Of a stretch of DNA of 64,000 bases, positions 54,067-64,000 are shown piece after piece. The stretch comes from Prochlorococcus sp. MIT 1314 (GTDB lineage: Bacteria > Cyanobacteriota > Cyanobacteriia > PCC-6307 > Cyanobiaceae), in contig NZ_CP139300.1 in assembly GCF_034093315.1 (NCBI RefSeq), forward strand, positions 1,178,001-1,242,000, in the 5' to 3' direction. A model generated the notes under the pieces. That model made no database searches. It worked only from the letters and a program-made list of their open reading frames with translations, and had not been told where the DNA came from. The translations under genes were made by a program, and so were the position numbers. Each line of letters starts with the position of its first letter. The first letter of the stretch is position 1.

Positions 54067-55956
54067 ATGTATCTAAAGAAAGCTTTGAAGGAATTCACTA
54101 TTATTAGGAATACCATTTTTTGGATTGATATTGTTGGTGAAGGTCAAAATCAAGATGCTATTTTTGCAAGACCATTTAATGAGAAAGATGCATTTCCTCA
54201 AAAATTAACTAGTAAAAAATATAATATTAAAAATAACTTTCATGGATATGGAGGTAAATCTTATACATGTGTAGATTTTAAAAATAATTTTTATTTGATA
54301 TGGATAGATCAGTTTTCAAAGGCAGTATGGTTTCAAATCTTTAAAGAAATATCATCAAATGATAGAAGTCAAAATAAATATCTTGATACAGTTCAAGAAC
54401 CTAGACAACTTTCTAAATCAATTGAGGGAAATTTTGATTCTTCATTTGTTATTTCTGAAAAAAATTTTTTATATGGTATTTGCGAAATAAATAATAGAGA
54501 TTATTTATTTTCTTTAAACTTAAAAAACACTAAACAAGATATTAATTTAATAAAAAAATTTAAAAATTTCGCCGGAGATTTATCTTCAAATAATTCTGCC
54601 AGCTTAATGTCTTGGATCGAGTGGGATTCTCCATATATGCCCTGGGAAAAAAATGAGCTATTTTTTGCTCAAATAGACTTTAATGGAGAGATAAAAAAAA
54701 TAAAAAAATTCTCAAATAACCTAGTTAATGCCCACAAAAATGTTTCTTTTTTTCAACCTCATTGGATAAGTGAAAACCTTTTAGTATGTTCTGAAGATAG
54801 TTCTGGATGGTGGAACTTATTGTTTCTAGATGTAAGTGAAATTGAAAGTATTTTTATTAAGAAAAGAGTAGAAAGAAATATGATTGAATATGGAGCGCCG
54901 CAATGGGTTTCTGGAATAACATTTTTTTCAGGAACTATCAAAAATTTATTTTGTTTAGCAAAAAAAGAAACTAATTTTATTTTGGAACAATATAAAGATC
55001 TTGTATGTGTTAAAGAATTGTCTACTCCCTTTACTGAAGTAAGTGATTTTAGTGTTTTTGAGAAGAAAGTTGTTTTAAAAGGTTATGGATCTGATTTTTT
55101 GGAAAATTTACTTGAAATTGATTTTACAAAAAAAGTTTCATCCAATTTTTTTGAGGCAATAAATTTTGAATATATAAAATATTGCTCAAAACCTGAATCT
55201 TTTTGGTTTAAAGGTTTTGAAGATAAATCTACTCATTCTTTTCTGTATAAGCCGCTTATTGAAAGATTTAGAAAACCACCGCTTTTTGTTAGAGCACATA
55301 GCGGGCCAACTTCATTTTTTGATGGCTCCTATAATTCTGAAGTTCAATATTGGACTTCCAAAGGATTTTTTGTTGCTGAAGTTAATTATGGAGGATCATC
55401 AGGTTTTGGAAAAGTTTATAGAGAGAGGTTGAACTATAAGTGGGGTATTGTTGATTCTTATGATTGCAAAGCACTAGCGCTTGAATTACTTAAACTTGAT
55501 CTAGTTGATAGTGAAAAAGTAGTAATTTTTGGTAATAGTGCTGGTGGACTCACGGCTCTCAATTGCCTATCATATGGGTCTATTTTTACGGCTGCAATTT
55601 GTAAATATCCTGTTATTGATCTCGAGGATATGCATTACAACACCCATAGGTTTGAAAAAGATTATTTAAATTCTTTGGTAGGAGATTATGCAAAAAACCA
55701 TGATGATTATGTAAATAGATCCCCTATAAATAAAATTAATAAAATAAAAAAACCCATCTTATTGTTTCATGGAAAAAAAGATTCAGTTATCTCCTATAAG
55801 CAATCTTTAGAAATTCAAGAAAAATTGATTCGAAACAATAAATATTCAGAAGTTATTTTTTTTGAAAATGAAGGTCATGGGTTTAAAAATATTGAAAATA
55901 AGGAAGTAGTAATGCAAAAATCGCAGGAATTTTTAAAAAATGCTTTGAATATTTAA
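54067..55956 (+). CDS. S9 family (prolyl oligopeptidase-like) peptidase, possible N-terminal frameshift
   Basis: The 629-residue protein combines an N-terminal beta-propeller region (~15-365) with an alpha/beta-hydrolase domain. The catalytic serine is in FGNSAGGLTAL (~490), the Asp in LFHGKKDSV (~575) and the His in NEGHGFK (~605). Another ATG at 54033 begins MSNDDSLKVRQNVSKESF in a +1-shifted frame, and joining it to KEFTIIRNTIFW would give a natural start. The present ORF starts inside that segment, so a one-base insertion near 54087 may have disrupted the gene. The last four bases overlap sufS. Confidence 0.85.
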   Translation: MYLKKALKEFTIIRNTIFWIDIVGEGQNQDAIFARPFNEKDAFPQKLTSKKYNIKNNFHGYGGKSYTCVDFKNNFYLIWIDQFSKAVWFQIFKEISSNDRSQNKYLDTVQEPRQLSKSIEGNFDSSFVISEKNFLYGICEINNRDYLFSLNLKNTKQDINLIKKFKNFAGDLSSNNSASLMSWIEWDSPYMPWEKNELFFAQIDFNGEIKKIKKFSNNLVNAHKNVSFFQPHWISENLLVCSEDSSGWWNLLFLDVSEIESIFIKKRVERNMIEYGAPQWVSGITFFSGTIKNLFCLAKKETNFILEQYKDLVCVKELSTPFTEVSDFSVFEKKVVLKGYGSDFLENLLEIDFTKKVSSNFFEAINFEYIKYCSKPESFWFKGFEDKSTHSFLYKPLIERFRKPPLFVRAHSGPTSFFDGSYNSEVQYWTSKGFFVAEVNYGGSSGFGKVYRERLNYKWGIVDSYDCKALALELLKLDLVDSEKVVIFGNSAGGLTALNCLSYGSIFTAAICKYPVIDLEDMHYNTHRFEKDYLNSLVGDYAKNHDDYVNRSPINKINKIKKPILLFHGKKDSVISYKQSLEIQEKLIRNNKYSEVIFFENEGHGFKNIENKEVVMQKSQEFLKNALNI

Positions 55957-57206
55957 GAATTTATTTTTAGAAAATTAATAGTCTCTTTTAATTTTTCTAT
56001 AAATATATCAATTTCTTCTTTATTGGTTGTGAAATTCATGCTAATTCTAGCTGTCGATTTAATTCCAATGTATCTGTGGAGAGGCTGACAGCAATGATGC
56101 CCACTTCTAATACAAATTCCTTTCGAATCAAGAATTTCAGCGATATCGTTTGAATGTATTCTTTTTATATAAAAAGTAGCAAGTGATGCTCTGTCAGGAT
56201 CCATCTCTGGAGATGGACCGATGATTTCAATGTCTTCTAATTGATTTAATTTTTCAAATAAGTATTTAGTAATAGATTTTTCATATTGATGAATCTCTTG
56301 CAAACCAATAGCATTTATATAGTTTATTGCCTCTGCAAGACCTATAGCTTCTGCAATAGCAGGAGTTCCAGCTTCAAATTTGTGGGGGAGTTCTGCCCAG
56401 GTACTTTTCTCTTCAAAAACATCTTGAATCATTTCCCCACCTCCAAATAGAGGAGGAATTTTTTCTAGAATTTCTTTTCTTGACCACAAGAAACCGATAC
56501 CGGTTGGACCACATAGTTTATGTCCTGAACCCGCCAAAAAGTCTATATCAAGATCAATCACATCCATTTTTTGATGTGCTAAACTTTGACATGCATCTAG
56601 TAGAACTAAAGCCCCTTTTTGCTTAGCTAATTTAGTTATCTCTTTGATTGGATTACAGCAACCTAGGGTATTGCTTACATGTACGAGGCTAACAATCTTT
56701 GTTCTCAGTGTTAATTTAGATTTGAAATCGTTAATATCTAATTTCCCATTTTTATCTATACCGATAAATTTTAATTTGCATTTATTTTTTGCTGCAACCA
56801 TTTGCCAAGGAACAATATTGCTGTGATGTTCCATTATTGATAAGAGAATTTCATCATTTTCTTTTAGTGAAAATTCACCCCATGATCTCGCAGCGAGGTT
56901 GATTGCTTCAGTAGCATTTCTTGTGAAAATTATTTCTTTTGTTGAAGTTGCATTTATAAAATTACTAATTACAAATCTTGCATTTTCAAATTCTTCTGTT
57001 GCTTTTGCACTTAATTGATGCGCACCTCTATGAACATTTGCATTAAAGTTTCTGTAGTATTCATCAATTTTCTTTAAAACTTGTACAGGTTTTTGAGTGG
57101 TCGCAGCATGATCTAAATAAATGATTTGCTCATTATTGTTTGAATTCTTATTTAAAAGAGGAAAGTCTTTTTTGGTTATTTCAGGAAAATTCTTAATAGT
57201 TTCCAT
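55953..57206 (-). CDS. sufS: Cysteine desulfurase SufS
   Basis: SufS removes sulfur from cysteine for Fe-S cluster assembly. The 417-residue PLP enzyme shows YLDHAATTQKP, NVHRGAHQLS, the Schiff-base lysine in AGSGHKLCGPTGIGFLW (~225), and the active-site Cys in GICIRSGHHCCQPLH near 365. It is the last gene of sufBCDS, and its start overlaps the sufD stop by one base. Confidence 0.96.
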   Translation of the reverse strand: METIKNFPEITKKDFPLLNKNSNNNEQIIYLDHAATTQKPVQVLKKIDEYYRNFNANVHRGAHQLSAKATEEFENARFVISNFINATSTKEIIFTRNATEAINLAARSWGEFSLKENDEILLSIMEHHSNIVPWQMVAAKNKCKLKFIGIDKNGKLDINDFKSKLTLRTKIVSLVHVSNTLGCCNPIKEITKLAKQKGALVLLDACQSLAHQKMDVIDLDIDFLAGSGHKLCGPTGIGFLWSRKEILEKIPPLFGGGEMIQDVFEEKSTWAELPHKFEAGTPAIAEAIGLAEAINYINAIGLQEIHQYEKSITKYLFEKLNQLEDIEIIGPSPEMDPDRASLATFYIKRIHSNDIAEILDSKGICIRSGHHCCQPLHRYIGIKSTARISMNFTTNKEEIDIFIEKLKETINFLKINS

Positions 57207-58423
57207 TAATTCTCATTCAAAAGTTTATCAAGCAAATCCCATCTATCTTTTGAAACAGGAATAAATGAAATTATTTCTTTAAAGAAAGAACTTAATTGTA
57301 GTTTATTTGCTTCTTTTAATGTGATACCTCTTGTCCTCATATAAAAAAGTTCTTCTTCATTTAATTGTGAAATCGTAGCTCCATGTTTGCATTTGACATC
57401 ATCAGCAATTATTTCTAATTGGGGTTTAGTATCTATTTGTGCAAGATTTGATAAAAGTAAATTTCTGCTTAATTGAGAAGCATCAGTTTTCTGTGCGATT
57501 TTCGGAACGATTATTGAACCATCAAATATTGCATGGGATTTATCGGCAGCTAGTGATTTGTTGATTTGATCAAGAAATCCATTTGGACCATTAAAGTCTA
57601 TTTTTGTATAAGTAGATATTTGTTCATCTTTTTTTGTTATTTGCATACCTTTAATATTGGTTTTAGCGTTCCCTTTAGCTTGTTTTATGCGAATTTCAAA
57701 TCTTGCATAATTAAATTTGAAATGTAAAGATCCTAAGTTGTATTCGCTATTATTTTGTTGAATTACATTGAGAGAATTTAATAGATTTGATTTTTCTTCA
57801 CCGTAGGAAACAAAACCATGATTTACATAACTATTTTCTTCTAAACAAAAGAATGTTGATTGAGATAAAGAAGAGTTTTCTTTACCAAGATTTACTTGTA
57901 ATAATTCAACATTACAATTCTTTTCTACAAACATAACTAAAGTTTTTGCATTTAAAGAATCATTTGATGCATGACTAAAGATTTCAATAGGAGGAATTCT
58001 TGATCCTTTTATTTTCAGTCCTAAGACATTCTCCTCAGAACTTAAAGTAAGATTTAGGAGGTCACTCCAATGTTCGTTTTCATCAAAAAAAGATATCTTT
58101 TGCTTGATGTATTTTTCTAATGTATCTTTACTTAATTGCTGTATTGAATAATTTTTATCTTTTATTGAAATTTGGCTATCTCCCCCAATTACTAATCTGA
58201 TAATATTTGTGGAATTATGAAAATAGGGGAAATCAAATTTCTGATCTTTTTTAAAGGTTGAGTAATCTAAAAAGTTGGAAAGTTTTGAGCGATTTGAAAG
58301 TCTCCATAGCTCACTTTTTGGATTAGGTAGTGGGTTTGATTGTAATTTATTAAGACAAATTTTTTGTATCTCTGTTGGATTATCAATTAATTTATTGTTT
58401 TTTATTTGTTCAATAATTTCCAT
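57206..58423 (-). CDS. sufD: Fe-S cluster assembly protein SufD
   Basis: SufD partners SufB and SufC in the cluster scaffold complex. The 405-residue protein is beta-helix-rich, with the conserved C-terminal DVKCKHGATISQLNEEELFYMRTRGI and the final helices. The gene sits between sufC and sufS. It is overlapped by one base with sufS and separated from sufC by 4 bases. Confidence 0.94.
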   Translation of the reverse strand: MEIIEQIKNNKLIDNPTEIQKICLNKLQSNPLPNPKSELWRLSNRSKLSNFLDYSTFKKDQKFDFPYFHNSTNIIRLVIGGDSQISIKDKNYSIQQLSKDTLEKYIKQKISFFDENEHWSDLLNLTLSSEENVLGLKIKGSRIPPIEIFSHASNDSLNAKTLVMFVEKNCNVELLQVNLGKENSSLSQSTFFCLEENSYVNHGFVSYGEEKSNLLNSLNVIQQNNSEYNLGSLHFKFNYARFEIRIKQAKGNAKTNIKGMQITKKDEQISTYTKIDFNGPNGFLDQINKSLAADKSHAIFDGSIIVPKIAQKTDASQLSRNLLLSNLAQIDTKPQLEIIADDVKCKHGATISQLNEEELFYMRTRGITLKEANKLQLSSFFKEIISFIPVSKDRWDLLDKLLNEN

Positions 58424-58427
58424 TTAT

Positions 58428-59213
58428 TTATGTCTCTTTTATAAGGTTGTCAGTCCATTCATAACCTTTTTTTTCAAGTTCTAAAGCAAGATCACTTCCA
58501 CCAGTTTTTATAATTTTTCCATCTGCCATAACGTGAACAAAATCTGGTTTAATTTCATCTAATAATCTTTGGTAGTGAGTAATTAATATAATTCCAGTCT
58601 GTGGATTAGCTATTTTTTTAATTCCTGATGCGACTATTCTAAGAGCATCAATATCTAGACCAGAATCAGTCTCATCTAAAATTGATATCTTGGGCTCAAG
58701 TAATGCCATTTGCAGAATTTCGTTTCTTTTCTTTTCACCTCCGGAAAATCCTTGATTTACGCTTCTTGATAGAAATGTATTATCCATTTTTACAAGTTCC
58801 AATTTTTCTTTCACTAATTCTTCAAAATCAAAAGTATCTAATTCCTCTTTTTTAAGGAATTTTCTTCTAGCATTTGTTGAGACTCTAAGAAACTCAAGAT
58901 TACTAACACCTGGAATTTCTATTGGATATTGGAAACCAAGAAAAATTCCTGATTGAGCTCTTTCTTCAGGTTCTAGAGAGTTAATAGTTTTACCAGAAAA
59001 TTTAATATCGCCTTTTGTAATGTGATATGAAGGATGTCCTGCGATAATTTTTGAAAGAGTACTTTTACCACATCCATTTCTTCCCATAATGGCATGAATT
59101 TCTCCAGGATAGACGTTTATTGAAACTCCCTTCAATATTGGAAGATTATCAGTAGATGCAAAGAGATTCTGAACTTCTAATATTGGATTTGATTCTTTCA
59201 TGTTACTTTGCAT
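58428..59213 (-). CDS. sufC: Fe-S cluster assembly ATPase SufC
   Basis: SufC is an ABC-type ATPase of 261 residues that powers SufBCD. Walker A is [17 protein letters not shown], the signature [17 protein letters not shown], and Walker [17 protein letters not shown]. It lies 21 bases downstream of sufB and 4 upstream of sufD. Confidence 0.97.
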   Translation of the reverse strand: MQSNMKESNPILEVQNLFASTDNLPILKGVSINVYPGEIHAIMGRNGCGKSTLSKIIAGHPSYHITKGDIKFSGKTINSLEPEERAQSGIFLGFQYPIEIPGVSNLEFLRVSTNARRKFLKKEELDTFDFEELVKEKLELVKMDNTFLSRSVNQGFSGGEKKRNEILQMALLEPKISILDETDSGLDIDALRIVASGIKKIANPQTGIILITHYQRLLDEIKPDFVHVMADGKIIKTGGSDLALELEKKGYEWTDNLIKET

Positions 59214-59234
59214 TCCACTTTAGAAATTGATTAA

Positions 59235-60677
59235 TTAACCTACTGATCCCTCAAGTTTAAGAGCTAGCAACTTATCTGCTTCAGCGGCAAATTCCATAGG
59301 TAACTGATTAAATACATCTCTACAGAAACCGCTGACCATCATAGATATTGCCTCTTCAAATTCTATACCCCTACTTTGGAGATAAAAAAGTTGATCTTCG
59401 GATATTCTACATGTGCTTGCTTCATGCTCAATTTCAGAATTGGGTTGTTGAGATTTGATATAGGGGAATGTATTTGCAGAAGCTTGATCCCCTATTAACA
59501 TTGAATCACATTGGCTGTAATTTCTTGATCCAGTAGCTTTAGTCCCCATTTTGACAAGACCTCTGTAGCTGTTTATTGAATTGCCAGCACTTATTCCTTT
59601 GCTAACAATGGTTGATTTGGTTTTTGGACCAATATGGATCATTTTTGTGCCCGTATCTGCTTGTTGAAGATTATTGGTGAGTGCTACTGAATAGAATTCT
59701 CCTACAGATTCTTCACCTAGAAGAAGACAGCTAGGATATTTCCATGTGATTGCAGAACCTGTTTCAACTTGAGACCAGCTAATTTTACTTCTTTTGCCCA
59801 AACATTTTCCTCTTTTGGTGACAAAATTAAAAATTCCACCAACACCTTCTTCGTCACCGGCATACCAATTTTGTACTGTTGAGTATTTTATTGAAGCATC
59901 GTCTAGGGCTATAAGTTCCACAACTGCAGCATGCAAAGTATTTGTGTCGAACATTGGGGCTGTACAACCTTCTAAATAACTTACAGAACTTGATTCTTCA
60001 GCAATAATTAGTGTTCTTTCAAATTGTCCTGAATCTCCACTATTAATTCTGAAGTACGAAGATAAGTCCATAGGACAGGTAACCCCTTTTGGGATATAAA
60101 CAAACGAACCATCACTAAAAACAGCAGAATTGAGTGCTGCAAAATAATTATCACTAGCTGGAACTACACTACCTAAATATTTCTCAATCAAATTTGAGTG
60201 AGTTTTTACTGCTTCACTTATTGAGCAAAATATAACTCCATGTTCAGCAAGTTCCTCTCTAAATGTTGTCGCAATAGAAACACTATCAAAGACAGCATCT
60301 ACGGCTACATTGGTTAGTTTTTTTTGCTCAGTAAGAGGTATTCCTAGCTTGTCAAAAGTCTCAAGAAGTTTGGGATCAACTTCATCCAAACTGGAAATTT
60401 TTTCGTTTTGTTTGGGAGCAGAGTAATAAATTATATCTTGATAATCAATTTGTTTATATCCTAATTCTGCCCAATTAGGTTCCTTCATTTTTTGCCATTT
60501 TTTAAAGGCTTTTAGTCTAAAATCTAGTAGATAATCTGGCTCTTCTTTTTTAATTGAGATTATTCTAATAATGTCTTCATTCAATCCCTTTGCAATTTTT
60601 TCAGTTTCAATATCTGTCACGAAACCATATTTGTAAGGCTCCTTAACTGCATCTTTAACTAAATTTTCGTTAACCAT
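59235..60677 (-). CDS. sufB: Fe-S cluster assembly scaffold SufB
   Basis: SufB forms the nascent cluster with SufC and SufD. The 480-residue protein contains [36 protein letters not shown], and the C-terminal [21 protein letters not shown] typical of SufB. It is the first gene of the suf operon here. No sufR regulator gene is adjacent, unlike many cyanobacteria. The promoter is probably in the 95-base gap before the divergent gene at 60773. Confidence 0.97.
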   Translation of the reverse strand: MVNENLVKDAVKEPYKYGFVTDIETEKIAKGLNEDIIRIISIKKEEPDYLLDFRLKAFKKWQKMKEPNWAELGYKQIDYQDIIYYSAPKQNEKISSLDEVDPKLLETFDKLGIPLTEQKKLTNVAVDAVFDSVSIATTFREELAEHGVIFCSISEAVKTHSNLIEKYLGSVVPASDNYFAALNSAVFSDGSFVYIPKGVTCPMDLSSYFRINSGDSGQFERTLIIAEESSSVSYLEGCTAPMFDTNTLHAAVVELIALDDASIKYSTVQNWYAGDEEGVGGIFNFVTKRGKCLGKRSKISWSQVETGSAITWKYPSCLLLGEESVGEFYSVALTNNLQQADTGTKMIHIGPKTKSTIVSKGISAGNSINSYRGLVKMGTKATGSRNYSQCDSMLIGDQASANTFPYIKSQQPNSEIEHEASTCRISEDQLFYLQSRGIEFEEAISMMVSGFCRDVFNQLPMEFAAEADKLLALKLEGSVG

Positions 60678-60772
60678 GTTATCAAAAAGTAACCTATTAC
60701 AATTAACTTATATACTCTAACGAAAGATACCCCCAATATTGAGTTTTTTTCCTTTATTAAAACTAAAAATTA

Positions 60773-61126
60773 ATGTCTAATCAACTTGATCCTTTGTCAA
60801 ACCCTTTAAACATTCAAATAATTCAAGCAATTGACCATTTAGATCTGCCAATAATGCAGAAACATCATCTAAGAATACTTGCTCATTGTCTACAAATTTT
60901 AAAAATCATAACAGCAGAGAATCGTTCTGAATCGAGTGATGAAAATTCTCTGAAAGAATGGTGTGATAATCAATCCAGAAAATTTGATGATAAGAAATTT
61001 AGCAAACTTTTTTATGAGCAATTAGAATTGACTGCAAAAAAGTTAAGTACTTTTTCTCAGAAAATAGGTAAAGATATTGAGAATTTAGATATTGATGATT
61101 TAGTACTTCTAGTTCAACAAACTTAA
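60773..61126 (+). CDS. Conserved-looking helical protein next to suf
   Basis: The 117-residue protein is predicted to be all-helical with no membrane segment; I recognise no domain. HHLRILAHCLQILKII and LTAKKLSTFSQKIGKDIENL are the main hydrophobic stretches. It occupies the divergent position where sufR is found in other cyanobacteria, but it shows no ArsR-type DNA-binding or Fe-S cysteine motif, so it is not an obvious SufR. Confidence 0.7.
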   Translation: MSNQLDPLSNPLNIQIIQAIDHLDLPIMQKHHLRILAHCLQILKIITAENRSESSDENSLKEWCDNQSRKFDDKKFSKLFYEQLELTAKKLSTFSQKIGKDIENLDIDDLVLLVQQT

Positions 61127-61410
61127 AAAATCCCTAAATTGATCCCGAAGAAAAAATATATTTTTGTTGAGTCGTTAACAAACTCAGGTAATAAAATTTA
61201 AAAAAAAAGAAAATTAAATAACATTCAAAAGATTACTGAAAATTTATAAATACTACTAATAGCAACTGTTTTGACCGAAAATATAAATTTTTCTAGTTTT
61301 TGAGTAGTCAGAGGATCCTGACGACAAGGCTAAAAGACACGCATTTAGTAAAAAAAAAGAACATACTGATCCCAAACAAAAACGGAGATTTTAAAGTGGC
61401 TGATGGGATC

Positions 61411-62496
61411 ATGAATAAAGATCAATTACTCTCACTTACCCTCAGACAATTACGTCAAGAAGCAAGTAAATTATCAGTACCTCTATACAGTCGTAAAACA
61501 AAAGCTGTTTTGGTTGATTTAATACTTAAATATCAGGAAAAATCCACAAAAAAAGTAAAAAATATTATATCTCAGAAAACTACTGAAAAAACCTTTGAGT
61601 CCAATTCTTTCGGCAAAAGTGAAGACTTTAAAACAAATGTTGTTTTCTTGCCCAGAGATCCCGATTGGGCATACGTTTTCTGGCAAATTTCTGATGCTGA
61701 CAGAGAAAAAGCACAATCTTTGGGAGCAAATAAATTATGTTTACGATTATTCGATGCTTCTGGTTCTGATGGCACTAATTTAAATCAGGGCACATTAAGG
61801 GAGATTGCAGTTGATAGTTATAGTACTGAGTGGTATTTGCCAATCCCACTTGCAGATAGAGACTACAAGGTTGAATTAGGGTATAAATATGGTTTTAACT
61901 GGATGTCATTGGCATTCTCATCAATTAGTCACGTTCCAGGATCACATCCATCTGAGCAAATTCTTGATAAATTCGTTCCTTTTAATTTGGATTCAACTTT
62001 TGAAACAGTTCCAGATATTTCAAATCCTTTAGAGATAGAGCCAAGTGGTATTCACGAAAGGTTATATCAAGCAGCAACAAATATTCCTCTTAGAAGAAAA
62101 GTTGGCTCCGAAGAATTTATGGAGAATGTTAATTCAAAAAATCTAAACGATAATCTGACTGAATCTGGTTCTGGTAAATGGTCTTCAGGTTTAAATGAAT
62201 CTGGAAGTGGAATCGTCAAAAATAGATCTTTTTGGCTTGTTGCTGATGCTGAATTAATTGTTTATGGAGCCACTGAACCTTCTGCGAAATTAACCATTGG
62301 TGGAGAAGAAGTTCCCCTTGCTGCAGATGGCACTTTTAGAATTCAAGTTCCATTTAGAGATGGGACTCAAAAATACGATATACAAGCTAAAGATTCATCT
62401 GGTGACCAAGAAAAAAGCATATCAATGAAATTTGATAGAACTACTCCACTTGACGATACTAATGAAAAAGATAATGCTGAGAAAGAATGGTTTTAA
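61411..62496 (+). CDS. DUF4912 domain protein with SAP/Rho-N-like start
   Basis: A SAP/Rho-N-like segment (LTLRQLRQEASKLSVPLYSRKTKAVLVDLIL) begins near residue 8 and is followed by the DUF4912 core VVFLPRDPDWAYVFWQISDADREKA. The C-terminal part has GGEEVPLAADGTFRIQVPFRDG, a beta-sandwich-like repeat. The frame extends to a TTG at 61300, but that segment has near-balanced G+C at third positions, unlike the rest, so ATG 61411 (361 residues) is chosen. Function is unknown. Confidence 0.8.
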   Translation: MNKDQLLSLTLRQLRQEASKLSVPLYSRKTKAVLVDLILKYQEKSTKKVKNIISQKTTEKTFESNSFGKSEDFKTNVVFLPRDPDWAYVFWQISDADREKAQSLGANKLCLRLFDASGSDGTNLNQGTLREIAVDSYSTEWYLPIPLADRDYKVELGYKYGFNWMSLAFSSISHVPGSHPSEQILDKFVPFNLDSTFETVPDISNPLEIEPSGIHERLYQAATNIPLRRKVGSEEFMENVNSKNLNDNLTESGSGKWSSGLNESGSGIVKNRSFWLVADAELIVYGATEPSAKLTIGGEEVPLAADGTFRIQVPFRDGTQKYDIQAKDSSGDQEKSISMKFDRTTPLDDTNEKDNAEKEWF

Positions 62497-62508
62497 TCAA
62501 TTAAATTA

Positions 62509-62679
62509 ATGTTGAAAAAAATTATAGCTTTTACACCTTTATTTGGAGCATTAACTTTACCAATTATAGTTCCCATTACGATTTCTAAAGTTGGTATAAA
62601 CCTTGGAATTCTAAGTGCATTATTGATATCTTCCTTGTGGTTTATCGCTATGTTAAGAACATCCGAAATGCCTCATTAA
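62509..62679 (+). CDS. Small membrane protein, 56 residues
   Basis: An ORF runs from ATG 62509 to TAA 62677-62679. It is highly hydrophobic with two likely membrane helices (IIAFTPLFGALTLPIIVPITI and LGILSALLISSLWFIAM). It lies 12 bases after the DUF4912 gene and 34 bases before pgm, so it is likely co-transcribed. Function is unknown. Confidence 0.6.
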   Translation: MLKKIIAFTPLFGALTLPIIVPITISKVGINLGILSALLISSLWFIAMLRTSEMPH

Positions 62680-62713
62680 ATTAGTTAGATTTTTTCAAGT
62701 TTCTCATAAAAGT

Positions 62714-64000
62714 ATGACTGAAGTAAATGTAATAAATATCAATTCTCCTTTCTTAGATCAAAAACCAGGCACTTCTGGATTAAGAAAAAGTACTTTAAAG
62801 TTTCAGGAAGAACATTATCTAGAAGTTTTTATTGAAGCAATCTTACAATCATTAGAAGATTTAAAAGGTTCAACATTAGTAGTTGGTGGTGATGGTAGAT
62901 ATGGCAATGTTGAAGCAATAGAAAAAATTGTACAAATATGCATTGCTCATAAAGTTAAAAAGGTTATTGTTCCAAAATACGGTTTATTATCTACTCCTGC
63001 GACATCACATTTAATCAGAAAAGAATGCGCTATTGGTGGAATTATTCTTTCTGCGAGCCATAATCCAGGTGGCATAGATGGCGACTTTGGAGTGAAATTG
63101 AATATCTCTAATGGTGGCCCAGCTCCTGAGATAATTACTAATAAGATTTTCAAGGCTTCACAATTACTAACTAGTTATAAAATTTGCAAAATTCAATTAC
63201 CTGATTTTAGTGAATATGGAACTTATCCTTATGGTGAAACTACCTTAGAAATTATTGATGGATTAACAGATTATTCTAATTTGATGGAAAAAATTTTTGA
63301 CTTTGATCAAATTAGTGATTTTTTAAAAAAAGACTTCTCGTTAATCTTTGATGCAATGAATGCGGTTACAGGCCCATATGCAAAAAATATTTTTGTTGAA
63401 AAAATGGGTCTTGCTCCTGATTGTGTCATGAATGGTAACCCGTTAAAAGATTTTGGAGGTTTGCATCCTGATCCTAATCTTACTTATGCATCCCACTTGG
63501 CTGATTTGTTATTAAATAAAAAATCTTATAGTTTTGGTGCTGCATGCGATGGAGATGGAGATAGGAATATGATTTTAGGAAGTGGATGTTTTGTAAATCC
63601 TAGTGATAGCCTTGCAGTTCTCACTGCTAACACAAAATGTGTCCCTGGTTATAAAGATGGTATTACAGGTGTAGCAAGATCCATGCCAACCAGCTCAGCG
63701 GTTGATAATGTTGCTCGAGCATTAAATATACCCTGTTTCGAGACACCTACTGGCTGGAAGTTTTTTGGAAATCTTTTAGATTCTAATTTAATTACTTTAT
63801 GTGGAGAAGAAAGTTTCGGAACAGGTAGTAATCATGTGAGAGAGAAAGATGGACTATGGGCAGTTTTGTATTGGCTACAAGTTTTAGCTGAGAAAAAATG
63901 TTCGGTAACTGATTTGATGCAGAATCATTGGAAACAATTTGGTAGGAATTATTATTCAAGACATGATTATGAGGCAATTCCCTCAAATATTGCTAATCAA
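62714..64000 (+). CDS. pgm: Phosphoglucomutase, N-terminal part
   Basis: The 429 codons in the window are the start of an alpha-D-phosphohexomutase that interconverts glucose-1- and glucose-6-phosphate. Visible are KPGTSGLRKST near the N terminus, the phosphoserine loop SASHNPGG (~115), the metal-binding DGDGDRNM (~280), and CGEESFG-TGSNHVREKDG near 365. The reading frame is open to the window edge. Confidence 0.95.
   Translation, partial: MTEVNVININSPFLDQKPGTSGLRKSTLKFQEEHYLEVFIEAILQSLEDLKGSTLVVGGDGRYGNVEAIEKIVQICIAHKVKKVIVPKYGLLSTPATSHLIRKECAIGGIILSASHNPGGIDGDFGVKLNISNGGPAPEIITNKIFKASQLLTSYKICKIQLPDFSEYGTYPYGETTLEIIDGLTDYSNLMEKIFDFDQISDFLKKDFSLIFDAMNAVTGPYAKNIFVEKMGLAPDCVMNGNPLKDFGGLHPDPNLTYASHLADLLLNKKSYSFGAACDGDGDRNMILGSGCFVNPSDSLAVLTANTKCVPGYKDGITGVARSMPTSSAVDNVARALNIPCFETPTGWKFFGNLLDSNLITLCGEESFGTGSNHVREKDGLWAVLYWLQVLAEKKCSVTDLMQNHWKQFGRNYYSRHDYEAIPSNIANQ

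Noticed and set aside
61300..61410. TTG-initiated N-terminal extension of the DUF4912 protein
   Set aside because: Third-position base use is unlike the rest of the gene and it contains a GTCAG-AGGATC-CTGAC hairpin, more like a 5' untranslated region. It is not fully excluded.
1..64000. CRISPR arrays, prophage structural genes, transposases
   Set aside because: No regularly spaced repeats, capsid/tail genes or DDE/tyrosine recombinase motifs were seen on either strand; the holin-like gene at 39397 is paired with a DUF883-like gene, not phage genes.

Overview
This window is a stretch of the chromosome of a high-light-adapted Prochlorococcus or a very close marine picocyanobacterium. The DNA is strongly AT-rich, intergenic gaps are short, and neighbouring convergent genes often overlap by a few bases. 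Many genes appear to start at TTG or GTG with no Shine-Dalgarno sequence. Lineage markers are photosystem II psbX, a Ycf66 protein, a high-light-inducible (Hli) protein, the Flv1/Flv3 flavodiiron pair, cyanobacterial sufBCDS, and a circularly permuted two-piece tmRNA whose tag reads ANKIVSFSRQTAPVAA. The assignment rests on gene content and sequence recognition, not on a database search.

Layout: 1-7.1 kb holds the 5' end of murC, then gap2, thiL, a lumenal cyclophilin, efp-accB, pdxA, an epimerase-like protein and an HNH protein. 7.2-14.3 kb holds small hypothetical genes, a half-length AbrB-type membrane protein, a class V aminotransferase, cbiD, guaA and a PD-(D/E)XK nuclease-like gene. 14.3-30.2 kb holds PBP2, an FMN reductase with flv1 and flv3, alaS, speA, ndk, thiO, gatB, coaE and argJ.

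30.2-35.7 kb is an accessory island inserted at the 3' end of argJ. It carries a divergent restriction endonuclease/C5-cytosine methyltransferase pair, a YadA-like trimeric autotransporter with a coiled coil beyond its membrane anchor, two tandem small genes with unusually strong ribosome binding sites, a probable noncoding RNA ending in a strong terminator, and two families of short repeats. At its far end lies a second, diverged copy of the last ten codons and stop of argJ, still overlapping the convergent gene that probably once abutted argJ. This is the pattern expected of site-specific insertion that rebuilds the target gene. No recombinase is encoded inside.

35.7-47.2 kb returns to core genes: a ParA-like ATPase with a small membrane protein, an aldo/keto reductase, ssrA, an RNA methyltransferase, a holin-like/DUF883-like pair, a stand-alone LigD phosphoesterase-like protein, smc, a PRC-barrel protein, an LpxB-related protein and tRNA-Leu. 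47.2-64 kb holds accC, a YggT protein, psbX, ycf66, hli, an SbmA/ABCD-type ABC transporter, a HIT protein, def, an S9 peptidase with a possibly disrupted N terminus, sufSDCB, a DUF4912 protein and the start of a phosphoglucomutase gene.

Most of the window is ordinary core genome. The island and its boundaries are the main novelty.
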